Below, one piece after another: positions 25,901 through 33,567 of a stretch of 64,000 bases of DNA. This stretch comes from UBA6522 sp965204155 (GTDB taxonomy: Bacteria; Pseudomonadota; Gammaproteobacteria; Steroidobacterales; Rariloculaceae): contig OZ241971.1 of assembly GCA_965204155.1 (NCBI GenBank), forward strand, positions 3,968,001-4,032,000. The letters run 5' to 3'. The notes below the pieces were generated by a model. It did not search any database. It was not told where the DNA came from and was given only the letters and a program-made list of their open reading frames with translations. Both the position numbers and the translations under genes were made by a program. Within the stretch, counting starts at the first letter, position 1, and each line of letters opens with the position of its first letter.

Positions 25901-26023
25901 CCCCATACCTCGATAAATTGCAGTTAACGAATCGCTATTGGCACCGGCGTGGCAACCCCGACCGAAAAGCGAGCGGTACCCGTGCTGCGGCCACTGGTAC
26001 GGCATCATGAGGTTGACGCAGCA

Positions 26024-26518
26024 CTAGCTGTCCCCACTGAAAATCATCGTCACCTGACGGCGAACGAACTTGCATCCGGTATCCGTCATGACCATCTGAT
26101 CGTCGTAGTCCGCCATGAGGTATTCCGTAGCCGGTACCGAGCCGGGCGATTCCGGCGTTACCCCCTCGTAGATAAGGGCATAACTTTTCGCCGTTATGCG
26201 GCCCGAATCGTCAATGTCCACGACAATGGAGCCGGTCAAATGCCTGTCGAGTTCCGATGGGTCCGACGTTCGAACGCGTTCGGCTATCGCGTCCCGGCCT
26301 TCCGTCGCGTTGCTGCCGATCACGATGACGCCGTCCTCGACGAACAGGTTGGAATACCGCTCGGCATCCGGCTGATCGCGATAGATGGCGGAACGCTGAA
26401 TGGTCTGCGTGCACTCGGAGATGATTTCGAAGCGCGACATTTCCTGCGCCGAAGTAGTTCCGGAGAAACACAGCGCAACGACGCTGAGAGCGGAAAGTTG
26501 AATTTTCCTGCTTGTCAT
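26024..26518 (-). CDS. Secreted SnoaL/NTF2-like protein
   Basis: This 164-residue protein closely resembles the copy at 2014, with substitutions spread along its length ('SGTTSAQEMSRFEII', 'DRHLTGSIVVDID'). The leader ends 'TTSAQ'. I chose ATG 26518 because AGGGG lies seven bases before it. A longer frame to 26557 has no support. The gene is complete, unlike the deleted copy at 3181. It lies about 100 bp downstream of the amidohydrolase, with direct-repeat copy 3 in between. Confidence 0.77.
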   Translation of the reverse strand: MTSRKIQLSALSVVALCFSGTTSAQEMSRFEIISECTQTIQRSAIYRDQPDAERYSNLFVEDGVIVIGSNATEGRDAIAERVRTSDPSELDRHLTGSIVVDIDDSGRITAKSYALIYEGVTPESPGSVPATEYLMADYDDQMVMTDTGCKFVRRQVTMIFSGDS

Positions 26519-26579
26519 CTGCATACCCCTGCATACCTCGCATTGATCTTTCGCCATACGAGTTGGATGCTCGATATTC

Positions 26580-26605
26580 GCGGTTCGTTTAGTTCGCCGA
26601 TCCGA
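26580..26605. repeat. Short direct repeat, copy 3 (downstream of amidohydrolase)
   Basis: It starts GCGGTTCGTTTAGTTCGCC. It has the same orientation as the copies at 2557 and 28352, and similarity extends about 15 bp to the left ('GGATGCTCGA'). With the copy at 28352 it brackets the amidohydrolase gene. Confidence 0.85.
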
Positions 26606-26615
26606 TCACCGGGAG

Positions 26616-28238
26616 TCAGTCGGCGGCCTCATGAACAACCTCTCCCCCCACCATGGTCATCACCGGCCGGATTTCGCGTACTTCGTTCGCCGGAACGGTC
26701 AGATAGTCCCGGTCAAGCACCACCAGGTCGGCAAGTTTGCCTGCTTCCAGTGTCCCCAGATCGTCCTCCATGAACAGGATGTAGGCGTTCGAGCGGGTGT
26801 GGGCAATCAGGGCCTCCTCCCGCGTGAGGACCTCGTCGGCCTCGAACTTGACCCTGTCCGGGAACACCTTGCCCGAGGTGTACTCCCAAAGCGCGTGGAA
26901 CGGGTTGTACGTTGCCACGATTGTCCCGTCGGACCCGAGTCCCCAGAGTATCCCGCTGTCCTGAATCATGCGGATGGGCGGCGAAGGTCCGCCATCGACC
27001 CTGAGCTGACCGGAGAGGGTGTGATTGGCCAGTGTGATGTTCCAGCCGAGATCCCGCGCCCGGTGCACGGTCTCCTCGCTGACCCGATTGGCGTGTCCCA
27101 ACGACCAGCGCAAATCCCCGATCGGATACTCCTTGCTGACTTCCTCCGAGATCGAAATCATCCTTTCGGCCGTGCTGCCCTGCATCGCGTGCTCGTTCAC
27201 GTACCAGCCGTTTCTGGCCGCTGCGCGGATGATGCCATGCCAGGCGGCATAGATTTCTTCGGAAAACGGCACATCCGACCGCGGCGAGTCATGCAACGGC
27301 CCGTAAACGTGCTCCCCGATGCCGAACATTCCGAATCGTTCGTCACGTTGAAACGGCTCCTCACGATCCAGCATCTCGGCGGCTGCGATGGCAGTACGCG
27401 GTGAATCGGCCCAGTAACGGGCGGCATAGAAGACACGCAAGGACAATTCGCCCGCTTCGTAGAGTGCCTCCACAGGTTCGTACGAGCCGTCCAGATAGCC
27501 TGCGTCGTAGACCATCGTCACGCCCATGCTGGTCAGGTAGTCATTGAAGGCGCGAACCTCATCCTTGCGTTCCTCGAGCGTCTCCGCGAATGGAAAATGC
27601 TTGAGTGCCGCGTTCATGACCGTCCGCCCGTCCTGACTGTTGGTCCTGACGACGGAGCCGCCCTCATACAGCTCCGGAATGGCCGGGGCGATCTGATCGA
27701 CGGCCAGACTGTTCATGTAGAAGGTGCTGTAGGTTCTTTGTATGAAGACCGGGTTATCGGGCGCGGCCGCATCCAGTTCCTCCCGGGTAAAGCCTCCCGG
27801 CTCGTCCGCGAACTGTTGCTCGCTCCACCCGCCGAGGATGAATATCCACCGGCCCGGCCCCAGTTCCTTCGCCCTGGAGGAAATGCGTGCCATGACCTCC
27901 CTGCGTGACGTGACACCGTGAATGCGCGTCTCGTACGCCGCAAAGTTCGTCGCTCGGAGATAGTGGATGTGGTTGTCGATCAACCCCGGAATGACCGTGC
28001 GCCCTTGCAAGTCGATCTCATCGGTATCATCGCCGGACAAAGTGCGGATCTCATCGGTCTCCCCGACAGCGAGAATCCGCTCCCCGCGGATGGCGATTGC
28101 GCTGGCCACCGAGAAGTCCCGATCGACGGTCAGGACCTTGCCGTTGTAGAGGATTCGGTCGGGCGCCTGCGCGAAACCCAGGCCCGGGAGCAGCAGACAA
28201 ACGGCCAGGAGAGAGTGAATTTTCAATTTCAGTTGCAT
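26616..28238 (-). CDS. YtcJ-type amidohydrolase, secreted
   Basis: The protein has 540 residues. The leader is 'LLAVCLLLPGLGFAQ' with a signal peptidase I type end, unlike the lipoprotein paralogue at 7919. The metal site is in 'DNHIHYLRATNFAAYE'. 'GHANRVSE' and 'LGSDGTIVATYNPFH' give the later ligands, and the end has 'GTLEAGKLADLVVLDRDY'. It is a hydrolase of unknown substrate in the periplasm. ATG 28238 is preceded by GAGG at a suitable distance. The whole gene lies between two direct repeats and is absent from block A, so it behaves like a removable unit. Confidence 0.87.
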   Translation of the reverse strand: MQLKLKIHSLLAVCLLLPGLGFAQAPDRILYNGKVLTVDRDFSVASAIAIRGERILAVGETDEIRTLSGDDTDEIDLQGRTVIPGLIDNHIHYLRATNFAAYETRIHGVTSRREVMARISSRAKELGPGRWIFILGGWSEQQFADEPGGFTREELDAAAPDNPVFIQRTYSTFYMNSLAVDQIAPAIPELYEGGSVVRTNSQDGRTVMNAALKHFPFAETLEERKDEVRAFNDYLTSMGVTMVYDAGYLDGSYEPVEALYEAGELSLRVFYAARYWADSPRTAIAAAEMLDREEPFQRDERFGMFGIGEHVYGPLHDSPRSDVPFSEEIYAAWHGIIRAAARNGWYVNEHAMQGSTAERMISISEEVSKEYPIGDLRWSLGHANRVSEETVHRARDLGWNITLANHTLSGQLRVDGGPSPPIRMIQDSGILWGLGSDGTIVATYNPFHALWEYTSGKVFPDRVKFEADEVLTREEALIAHTRSNAYILFMEDDLGTLEAGKLADLVVLDRDYLTVPANEVREIRPVMTMVGGEVVHEAAD

Positions 28239-28351
28239 CGTCAAAGCCTCCGTTGTTGCCAACCATCGCCAGGTTCCGGTCGGCGTTGCAGGCTCAGCGA
28301 ACAAGGCAGCCTGCATGGCGCTTACACTATTTCGTTGGATGATCGAAACTG

Positions 28352-28377
28352 GCGGTTCGTTTACTTTGCCGACCCGA
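28352..28377. repeat. Short direct repeat, copy 4 (upstream of amidohydrolase)
   Basis: It starts GCGGTTCGTTTACTTTGCC, identical in that part to copy 1 at 2557. 'GAATCGTTGG' follows in both. It lies in the gap between the divergent amidohydrolase and nucleotidyltransferase-pair genes. Confidence 0.85.
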
Positions 28378-28403
28378 ATCGTTGGGGCTGGTATACACGC
28401 CCA

Positions 28404-28425
28404 GCCCGTCTCAGAGGCGACGGGC
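28404..28425. other. Hairpin upstream of toxin-antitoxin-like pair
   Basis: GCCCGTC and GACGGGC form a perfect 7-bp stem with an 8-base loop. It ends 16 bases before the start of the 28442 gene. It could be a regulatory site for that pair or part of the repeat element. Confidence 0.5.
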
Positions 28426-28441
28426 GCCCGGGACGGGTAAA

Positions 28442-28822
28442 ATGGACATTACCATGGAGCGACAAGTCTCATCCGGCCGTTCGGCGACCGTGCGAGATCC
28501 GTACGACCGCCGCCACGATCCGAAAACCCGCCTGGATTTGATCCGGTTGCGGTCGCATCGATTGATCGCGCAGAAAATTGACGCCGACCACTCCCTGTTG
28601 GAAATCCCACAGCAGAATCTTGATCGGTGGCGTGAGCATCGGGGAGAGGATCACCCGGCCTGCGCTGAATGGCGGGCGTTGCTTAAGCAACCGTGGGATC
28701 AGGTCCGCGTCCTGCTCGTAAGCGATACCGAGGAATCGAGCCGACTGAGACTAAGCTCCCCGTTCGCGGGCATCCTGACCCCATGGGAACGGCGGCGCAT
28801 CCATGAAACGACACGAACTTGA
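28442..28822 (+). CDS. Putative partner (antitoxin-like) of a nucleotidyltransferase
   Basis: The protein has 126 residues. 'RLDLIRLRSHRLIAQKI' begins a helical part, and 'LRLSSPFAGILTPWERRRI' ends it. From memory, proteins with this 'SSPFAG-L-ER' ending are usually encoded just before DUF6036-type nucleotidyltransferases. The start of the next gene lies inside this one (20-bp overlap), so both are translated together. Which of the two is toxic is not shown by sequence. I use ATG 28442; the frame is open further upstream but enters the hairpin and repeat. Confidence 0.6.
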   Translation: MDITMERQVSSGRSATVRDPYDRRHDPKTRLDLIRLRSHRLIAQKIDADHSLLEIPQQNLDRWREHRGEDHPACAEWRALLKQPWDQVRVLLVSDTEESSRLRLSSPFAGILTPWERRRIHETTRT

Positions 28823-29369
28823 GCACATATTGCGCGCCTCGGCCGCGATTCTCGGGGATACCGAGTTCATTGTAATCGGCAGCCAATCCATATTGGGTGC
28901 CCATCCCGAGGCGGACGGTCCCCTGGCAATATCTCTCGAAGCCGACCTATACCCAATCAACCACCCCGACAGGGCGGAAATTCTTTCGGCCACCATCGGC
29001 GAGGGCTCCATGTTTCAAACCACTTACGGGGTGTATGCGGATGGGGTGAGTCCGAACACGGCGGTGCTTCCGGCGGATTGGCAACGGCGCCTGGTGCGTG
29101 TGCAGAACGAGAATACGGTAGGGGCGATTGGATGGTGTCTCGATCCGGTCGATCTCGCGGTCGCCAAGTACGTAGCCGGACGCCCCAAGGATCGCCCGTT
29201 CACTCTGGAAATGGTTCGACGCGGCATGATCGACTCCGACACGTTCGCGCTCCGCCTCGAGACGACCCCCATAGACGAGGAGCATAAGCGCCGTGTGGCA
29301 CGGATGTTCGAGGCTCAACGGGCAACCGTCTCCCGGGAAGAGAAACAACAGGCGCCGACCACCCGGTAG
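28803..29369 (+). CDS. DUF6036-like nucleotidyltransferase
   Basis: The protein has 188 residues. 'FIVIGSQSILGAHP' followed by 'SLEADLYP' fits the G-S...D-x-D core of minimal nucleotidyltransferases, with Glu-Ala-Asp in place of a plain D-x-D. 'DPVDLAVAKYVAGRPKDR' is the usual C-terminal helix of this family. Such enzymes, paired with a small partner, often act as toxin-antitoxin or phage-defence modules. The role here is inferred. It overlaps the upstream gene by 20 bp. The 135 bp after it, up to ssrA, hold no gene. Confidence 0.65.
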   Translation: MKRHELEHILRASAAILGDTEFIVIGSQSILGAHPEADGPLAISLEADLYPINHPDRAEILSATIGEGSMFQTTYGVYADGVSPNTAVLPADWQRRLVRVQNENTVGAIGWCLDPVDLAVAKYVAGRPKDRPFTLEMVRRGMIDSDTFALRLETTPIDEEHKRRVARMFEAQRATVSREEKQQAPTTR

Positions 29370-29504
29370 TCGCAGGGTTCGCCGTCAGAAGCGGTGTCGC
29401 CAGCCAATGGTGCGTCCAATATGAGGCATCCCAGCAGGGGGCGCCAAAATTCCATTGTAATACAATAGATTGCGACGGTTTATAGATCTTGTAAAGAGGA
29501 AAAA

Positions 29505-29862
29505 TGGTGGAGGCGGCGGGAATCGAACCCGCGTCCGCAAGCGATCCGTCCGGTGATCTACATGCTTATTCCGCCGTTGTTCTTACCTTGGGTTACCTGA
29601 CGGACGAGGAAAACCCAAGGCCAGTCCGGTGAGGTTTTGACCTTCGGGCCCCGAACGTACCCTCCGGCGAGCTTGCGATGATGACTCCCGGGTCCGGACG
29701 CACAAGCACGAGCCGGGCGGAAGGCGCCTTACTGGCTTTTAGGCAGCTAGCGCGTAGTTGTCTTGGTTGGCAACTATTTGGTTTGCAGATGGATTAACGA
29801 GGTACTCTGCGCCTCGGCATGCACACAGGGTTTCACGGCCCACGTCGAAACCGATCGCCCCC
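29505..29862 (-). ncRNA. ssrA: Transfer-messenger RNA (tmRNA)
   Basis: The RNA begins GGGGGCGATCGGTTTCGAC, the standard tmRNA 5' end. It finishes with a T-arm ('GGGAATCGAACCCGC' on the + strand) and an encoded CCA (29505-29507). The tag frame lies at 29739-29771 and reads A-N-Q-D-N-Y-A-L-A-A then TAA. This differs from the E. coli tag by Q-D in place of D-E. It rescues stalled ribosomes together with SmpB, whose gene lies 36 bp upstream on the same strand. Confidence 0.95.
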
Positions 29863-29898
29863 ACGACGCCTAGTGTACTCGCATACCTTGTACATCTG

Positions 29899-30381
29899 CT
29901 ACTGGGCGCGCGAGTGGTGCTTCAGTATCCGCTCCTTGTCCCGGGCCCAGTCGCGGTCCTTCTCCGCCGCGCGCTTGTCCCGTTTGCGTTTCCCCCTGGC
30001 AAGCCCAACGGTCAGTTTTGCCCGCCCCTGTTTCCAGTAGAGCTCGAGCGGAACCAGCGTAAACCCCCGCCGCTCCACCAGCCCGGTGAGGCGGTCGATT
30101 TCCCGGCGGTGCATCAGCAGCTTGCGGGTACGCGTGGGATCGGCCTCAACGTGGCTCGAGGCCGAACTGAGCGGCGTCATGTGGGCGCCGAACAGCCAGA
30201 TTTCGCCGTCCTTTACCGTCACGTACGCCTCAGATAGCTGGGCCTTGCCGGCTCGCATGCTCTTCACTTCCCAACCCTGCAGTGCGAGACCGGCTTCGAA
30301 CCGCTCTTCGATAAGGTGGTTGAACGTGGCCTTCTTGTTCTTCGCAATTCTTGCGCGCGTCTGTTCCAATGGTTTTGCCAT
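29899..30381 (-). CDS. smpB: SsrA-binding protein SmpB
   Basis: The protein has 160 residues, a normal length. 'IAKNKKATFNHLIEERFEAG' and 'LQGWEVKSMRAGKAQLSEAY' are family signatures; the OB-fold core is followed by a basic C-terminal tail ('RGKRKRDKRAAEKDRDWAR') that enters the ribosomal mRNA channel. It binds tmRNA and brings it to stalled ribosomes. ssrA lies directly downstream, a common arrangement. The divergent transporter gene starts 55 bp upstream of it. Confidence 0.96.
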   Translation of the reverse strand: MAKPLEQTRARIAKNKKATFNHLIEERFEAGLALQGWEVKSMRAGKAQLSEAYVTVKDGEIWLFGAHMTPLSSASSHVEADPTRTRKLLMHRREIDRLTGLVERRGFTLVPLELYWKQGRAKLTVGLARGKRKRDKRAAEKDRDWARDKERILKHHSRAQ

Positions 30382-30436
30382 GACTACACAATGATCCTAG
30401 AATCCGCGGGAAAACACACGCCAAGGGGAGTTTCTG

Positions 30437-31828
30437 GTGGTTACAAACAAAGCCCGGCGCCGGTCGCCGCAGGGAAGCTGGACGTCCCGGCTTGCCTTTG
30501 TTCTGGCGCTTTCGGGCGCTGCCGTCGGTCTGGGAAACATCTGGAAGTTTCCCTATATCGCAGGCGTAAATGGCGGCGGGGCATTTGTTCTGGTCTACCT
30601 GGTCTGTGTGTTCGCCGTCGGACTGCCCATCATGATGTCGGAAATCCTCATCGGCCGGCGCGGGCGGCGTAATCCTATCGCGACCATGGGGCTGCTGGGG
30701 GAGGAAGAGAGCGGCAACAGGAAGTGGTTTCTTGTGGGCCTGCTCGGTGTCGGCGGGAGCTTCATCATCCTTTCCTACTACAGCGTGGTCGCCGGCTGGG
30801 CGGTTGCGTACATCCTCGAAAGCGCTTCCGGCGATTTTGTTGGTGCGGATCCCGATCGGATCACGGCTATCTTTGGCGGGTTGACCGGGAACTGGGTGGC
30901 GTCGGCATTCTGGCACACCCTGTTCATGGGGATGACGGTATTCGTCGTGGTCCGGGGCGTCGTACAGGGGCTGGAGCGTGCCGTGCGCGTGCTGATGCCG
31001 GTTCTGCTGGGGCTCTTGCTGCTGCTGCTTGGCTACAGCATGGTCGAAGGCGAATTCGTCCAGGGGCTGATCTTCATGTTCGAGCCGCGGTTCGATGAAC
31101 TCACGCCGACGGGCGTTCTGTCGGCCCTGGGTCACGCGTTCTTCACGCTGAGCATCGGCATGGGCGCGGTGATGGCCTACGGGGCGTATGTGCCGGACAA
31201 CGTCTCCATTTCCGCGACGTCGGTCACCGTTGTCTGCATGGACACCGGTATCGCGCTGATCACCGGACTGGTGATATTCCCCATCGTATTCGCCAACGGG
31301 CTGGATCCGGCGGAAGGCCCCGGGCTGATCTTCGTCACGCTGCCGCTGGCCTTCGGCAACATCCCGGGGGGAACGATCGTTGCCACGACTTTCTTCCTGT
31401 TGCTCTCGTTCGCCGCCTGGACATCGGCGATTTCGCTGATCGAGCCCGTGGTGGCGTGGGTGACCGAGAGCCGCGGCATCTCGCGCAAGGCCGCCACGAT
31501 CGGTATCGGCATCGCAATCTGGGCGCTCGGTCTGCTCAGCGTGTTGTCGTTCAATGCGATGGCCGACGTGAACTTCATGTGGGGAACGTATTTCGACAGC
31601 GCAGATTTCCTGACCAGCAATATCATGCTGCCCGCAGGAGGATTTGCCATCGCCGTATTTGCGGGATGGATCATGAGTCGACGTTCCACGGTCGGAGAAC
31701 TGCGACTTGCGAATCCCACCGCCTACCGCCTGTGGCGCTTCGCATCCAGGTTTGTCGCCCCGGCTGCGGTCGTCCTGATCTTTCTGAACGCCATCGGCGT
31801 GCTCGGCTGGCTTGGAATGGGCGGTTGA
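30437..31828 (+). CDS. Sodium-dependent transporter (NSS/SNF family)
   Basis: The protein has 463 residues with about 11-12 membrane segments. 'SWTSRLAFVLALSGAAVGLG' with 'NIWKFPYI' is the family's first helix and sodium site. These proteins import amino acids or related compounds with Na+; the substrate is unknown. The GTG start at 30437 has GGGGAG seven bases upstream. The last four bases overlap the start of ratA, which suggests co-transcription. Confidence 0.92.
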   Translation: MVTNKARRRSPQGSWTSRLAFVLALSGAAVGLGNIWKFPYIAGVNGGGAFVLVYLVCVFAVGLPIMMSEILIGRRGRRNPIATMGLLGEEESGNRKWFLVGLLGVGGSFIILSYYSVVAGWAVAYILESASGDFVGADPDRITAIFGGLTGNWVASAFWHTLFMGMTVFVVVRGVVQGLERAVRVLMPVLLGLLLLLLGYSMVEGEFVQGLIFMFEPRFDELTPTGVLSALGHAFFTLSIGMGAVMAYGAYVPDNVSISATSVTVVCMDTGIALITGLVIFPIVFANGLDPAEGPGLIFVTLPLAFGNIPGGTIVATTFFLLLSFAAWTSAISLIEPVVAWVTESRGISRKAATIGIGIAIWALGLLSVLSFNAMADVNFMWGTYFDSADFLTSNIMLPAGGFAIAVFAGWIMSRRSTVGELRLANPTAYRLWRFASRFVAPAAVVLIFLNAIGVLGWLGMGG

Positions 31829-32271
31829 GAAGCGTCCGCAGGCAGCACCACGTCCCCTACACCCCGGAGCAGATGTTCGATCTGGTCAACGACGTTGACG
31901 CCTACCCTGATTTCCTGCACTGGTGCAGAGGCAGCTCTGTCGAAAAGATCGGCGAGACCGAGGTCGTCGCCACGGTGGAAGTCGGAATCGGCGGGATTCG
32001 CCGGAGTTTTACCACCCGGAACACACTGGCACGACCCGGGGCAATCACCATGGAACTGGTTGCGGGTCCGTTCGACGCCTTCAACGGAGACTGGCGCTTC
32101 GCAGCGGCGGCCAACGGCGGCTGTACGGTCGAACTCAATCTGGCGTTCGAAGTGTCGGCAACGCCGCTGGAAGTGCTGTTTGCCTCGTTGTTCGAGGAGG
32201 TCGTACACACGCAGGTCGCGGCCTTCGTGAGTCGTGCCGACGCCATCTACGGCAATAAGGTCGATGATTGA
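31825..32271 (+). CDS. ratA: Ribosome-associated START/COQ10-type protein RatA
   Basis: The protein has 148 residues. 'QMFDLVNDVDAYPDFLHWC' and 'LVAGPFDAFNGDWRF' are typical of RatA/COQ10-domain proteins. In E. coli RatA is linked to 50S subunit association; other members bind quinone. The likely start is TTG 31825, giving the usual spacing to 'YTPEQM', and it overlaps the transporter stop. An open frame upstream to 31456 only shadows the transporter. rnfH overlaps its end by 8 bp, the common ratA-rnfH pair. Confidence 0.88.
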   Translation: MRSVRRQHHVPYTPEQMFDLVNDVDAYPDFLHWCRGSSVEKIGETEVVATVEVGIGGIRRSFTTRNTLARPGAITMELVAGPFDAFNGDWRFAAAANGGCTVELNLAFEVSATPLEVLFASLFEEVVHTQVAAFVSRADAIYGNKVDD

Positions 32272-32551
32272 GGTCGTCTATGCACTGACTCACGAGCAGT
32301 GGATCGAGAGCGTTCCATACGTGCGGGGAATCACCGCAGTTGAGGCCGCCGAACGCTCGGGGCTCATGGACAAGCATCCGGAAATTCGCGGCCGACCGCT
32401 GGTTCTCGGACTCTTCGGCAACGAGATCGAACATCATCAAGTGCTCAGGGACGGCGACCGGGTCGAGATCTGCAGGCCGTTGTCGCTGGACCCGCGTGAG
32501 ATGAGGCACAGGGCCGTGGCCGCCGGCCGGTCTATGGGACAGAAGGGCTAG
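32264..32551 (+). CDS. rnfH: RnfH-family ubiquitin-like protein (RatB)
   Basis: The protein has 95 residues. 'MIEVVYALTHEQWIESV' and 'VGIFG-I---VLRDGDRVEI'-type spacing ('VLGLFGNEIEHHQVLRDG') are family marks, and 'EICRPLSLDPREMRH' follows. It is a beta-grasp protein of unclear function, nearly always next to ratA. It overlaps ratA by 8 bp. The bamE gene is convergent, with an 85-bp gap that holds a REP-like repeat. Confidence 0.9.
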   Translation: MIEVVYALTHEQWIESVPYVRGITAVEAAERSGLMDKHPEIRGRPLVLGLFGNEIEHHQVLRDGDRVEICRPLSLDPREMRHRAVAAGRSMGQKG

Positions 32552-32575
32552 CGTCAAGAGTCGCGCATCGCACGG

Positions 32576-32627
32576 CGATCGGCCGTCTTCGGCCAGCCAG
32601 CCTTCCGTCCCATGCAGCGAGACTCTT
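32576..32627. repeat. REP-like element, copy 1
   Basis: This 52-bp element contains a GGCCG-TCTT-CGGCC hairpin and has 45 of 52 bases in common with 35294-35345. 'AAGAGTC' at 32556 pairs with 'GACTCTT' at its end, enlarging the fold. It sits between the convergent rnfH and bamE genes and may serve as a terminator for both. Confidence 0.75.
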
Positions 32628-32636
32628 CTACGGTTG

Positions 32637-32984
32637 CTAGCGCCCGATCGGAAATACTGTGGGATCCCGGTCGATGCGTACCACCTCGTCATCCTCGAAG
32701 AAGACGATCAACCACCGCTGGTCGACGTTGCGGGATCGTCCGCGCCGAAAGTAGTACGTGTAGTCCCAGCGGTTCTGGTGAAAACTGTCCGCGATCATGG
32801 GTGTGCCTAGCAGGAACTGGACCTGACTCCGGGTCATGCCCAGTTCTATCTGCTCGATGACGTCTTCTTCCAGCAGGTTGCCCTGCTGGATATCGATACG
32901 GTAAACGCAAGCGCTGACGGCAAGCAGAATGACGGCGAGGCCTGACGCCATCGGCAATCCGCGAGGCAGCCTGTCAAGCGGCAT
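32637..32984 (-). CDS. bamE: Outer-membrane assembly lipoprotein BamE
   Basis: The protein has 115 residues. The leader ends in a lipobox ('LLAVSAC'), so it is lipid-anchored. 'YRIDIQQGNLLEEDVIEQIE' followed by 'LGMTRSQVQFLLGTPMI' is the BamE/SmpA signature, and 'FHQNRWDYTYYFRRG' completes the domain. It supports the BAM complex that inserts outer-membrane proteins. GGAG lies six bases before ATG 32984, so I prefer that to GTG 32996. The fur gene diverges from it, a common pairing in gammaproteobacteria. Confidence 0.94.
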   Translation of the reverse strand: MPLDRLPRGLPMASGLAVILLAVSACVYRIDIQQGNLLEEDVIEQIELGMTRSQVQFLLGTPMIADSFHQNRWDYTYYFRRGRSRNVDQRWLIVFFEDDEVVRIDRDPTVFPIGR

Positions 32985-33158
32985 ATCGGGCTCCACGGTG
33001 GGCTATAATTCTCGATAAGGCGAGTCATTCCTCGCCACGGCAAGTATTTCGGCGCGTCTGGCGCCGCTTCGTGGCGCGGCGCTGATCAACTTACTGAAAT
33101 AGCGGTTTCCCCCATGGGGGTAGAGCGGATCATACCTTACCGGCAAGGGCCATAGAAC

Positions 33159-33563
33159 GTGCAAGGGCAACACCTGCGGAATGCGGGTCTCAAGGTAACG
33201 TCTCCGCGCCTCAAGATTCTTGAGGTGCTGGAGACCAGTGACGAGCGGCACCTGAGCGCCGAGGGGATTTACCGGGCGCTGCTCGATCGGGGCCACGAAT
33301 TCGGCCTGGCTACGGTTTACCGGGTACTGGCGCAGTTCGAAGGCGCCGGGTTGGTCGACAGGCACAACTTTGAAGGCGGGGTGTCGGTATTCGAACTTGC
33401 CGACCGCAGCCACCACGATCACATGGTGTGCCTGGAGACCGGCAAGGTCATCGAGTTCGTCAACGACCGCATCGAACAACTTCAGGAGGAGATTGCCGAC
33501 CGCCACGGCTATACGATCGAAGACCACAGCCTGGTGCTCTACGTTCGGCCGAAGCCGTCCTGA
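33159..33563 (+). CDS. fur: Ferric uptake regulator Fur
   Basis: The protein has 134 residues. The N-terminal winged helix ('LKVTSPRLKILEVLE', 'LATVYRVLAQFEGAGL') and the metal-binding part ('HHDHMVCLETGKVIEF') are clear. It represses iron-uptake genes when loaded with Fe(II). The segment after 'HMVC' reads L-E-T where E. coli has L-D-C, so the second Cys of the structural zinc pair is absent, and the C-terminal Cys/His tail is also missing. The start is GTG 33159. A 5-bp gap separates its end from the convergent recN stop. Confidence 0.94.
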   Translation: MQGQHLRNAGLKVTSPRLKILEVLETSDERHLSAEGIYRALLDRGHEFGLATVYRVLAQFEGAGLVDRHNFEGGVSVFELADRSHHDHMVCLETGKVIEFVNDRIEQLQEEIADRHGYTIEDHSLVLYVRPKPS

Positions 33564-33567
33564 TACC

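Larger units (their letters stand above)
23854..26605. repeat. Segmental duplication, block B
   Basis: This is the partner of 1-2582. Gene order and orientation are the same and DNA identity is very high by eye. Block B continues on its right into an intact amidohydrolase flanked by two copies of a short direct repeat. Block A has only one repeat copy and no amidohydrolase there. The first ~700 bases of the long DUF6152 gene's 3' part lie outside the compared region because block A is cut off by the window edge. Confidence 0.9.

Noticed and set aside
29872..29877. -10 box (TACACT) of ssrA
   Set aside because: Distance to the RNA start is right, but no -35 supports it.
31456..31824. N-terminal extension of ratA
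   Set aside because: It lies within the transporter gene in another frame; RatA homology begins after the TTG at 31825.
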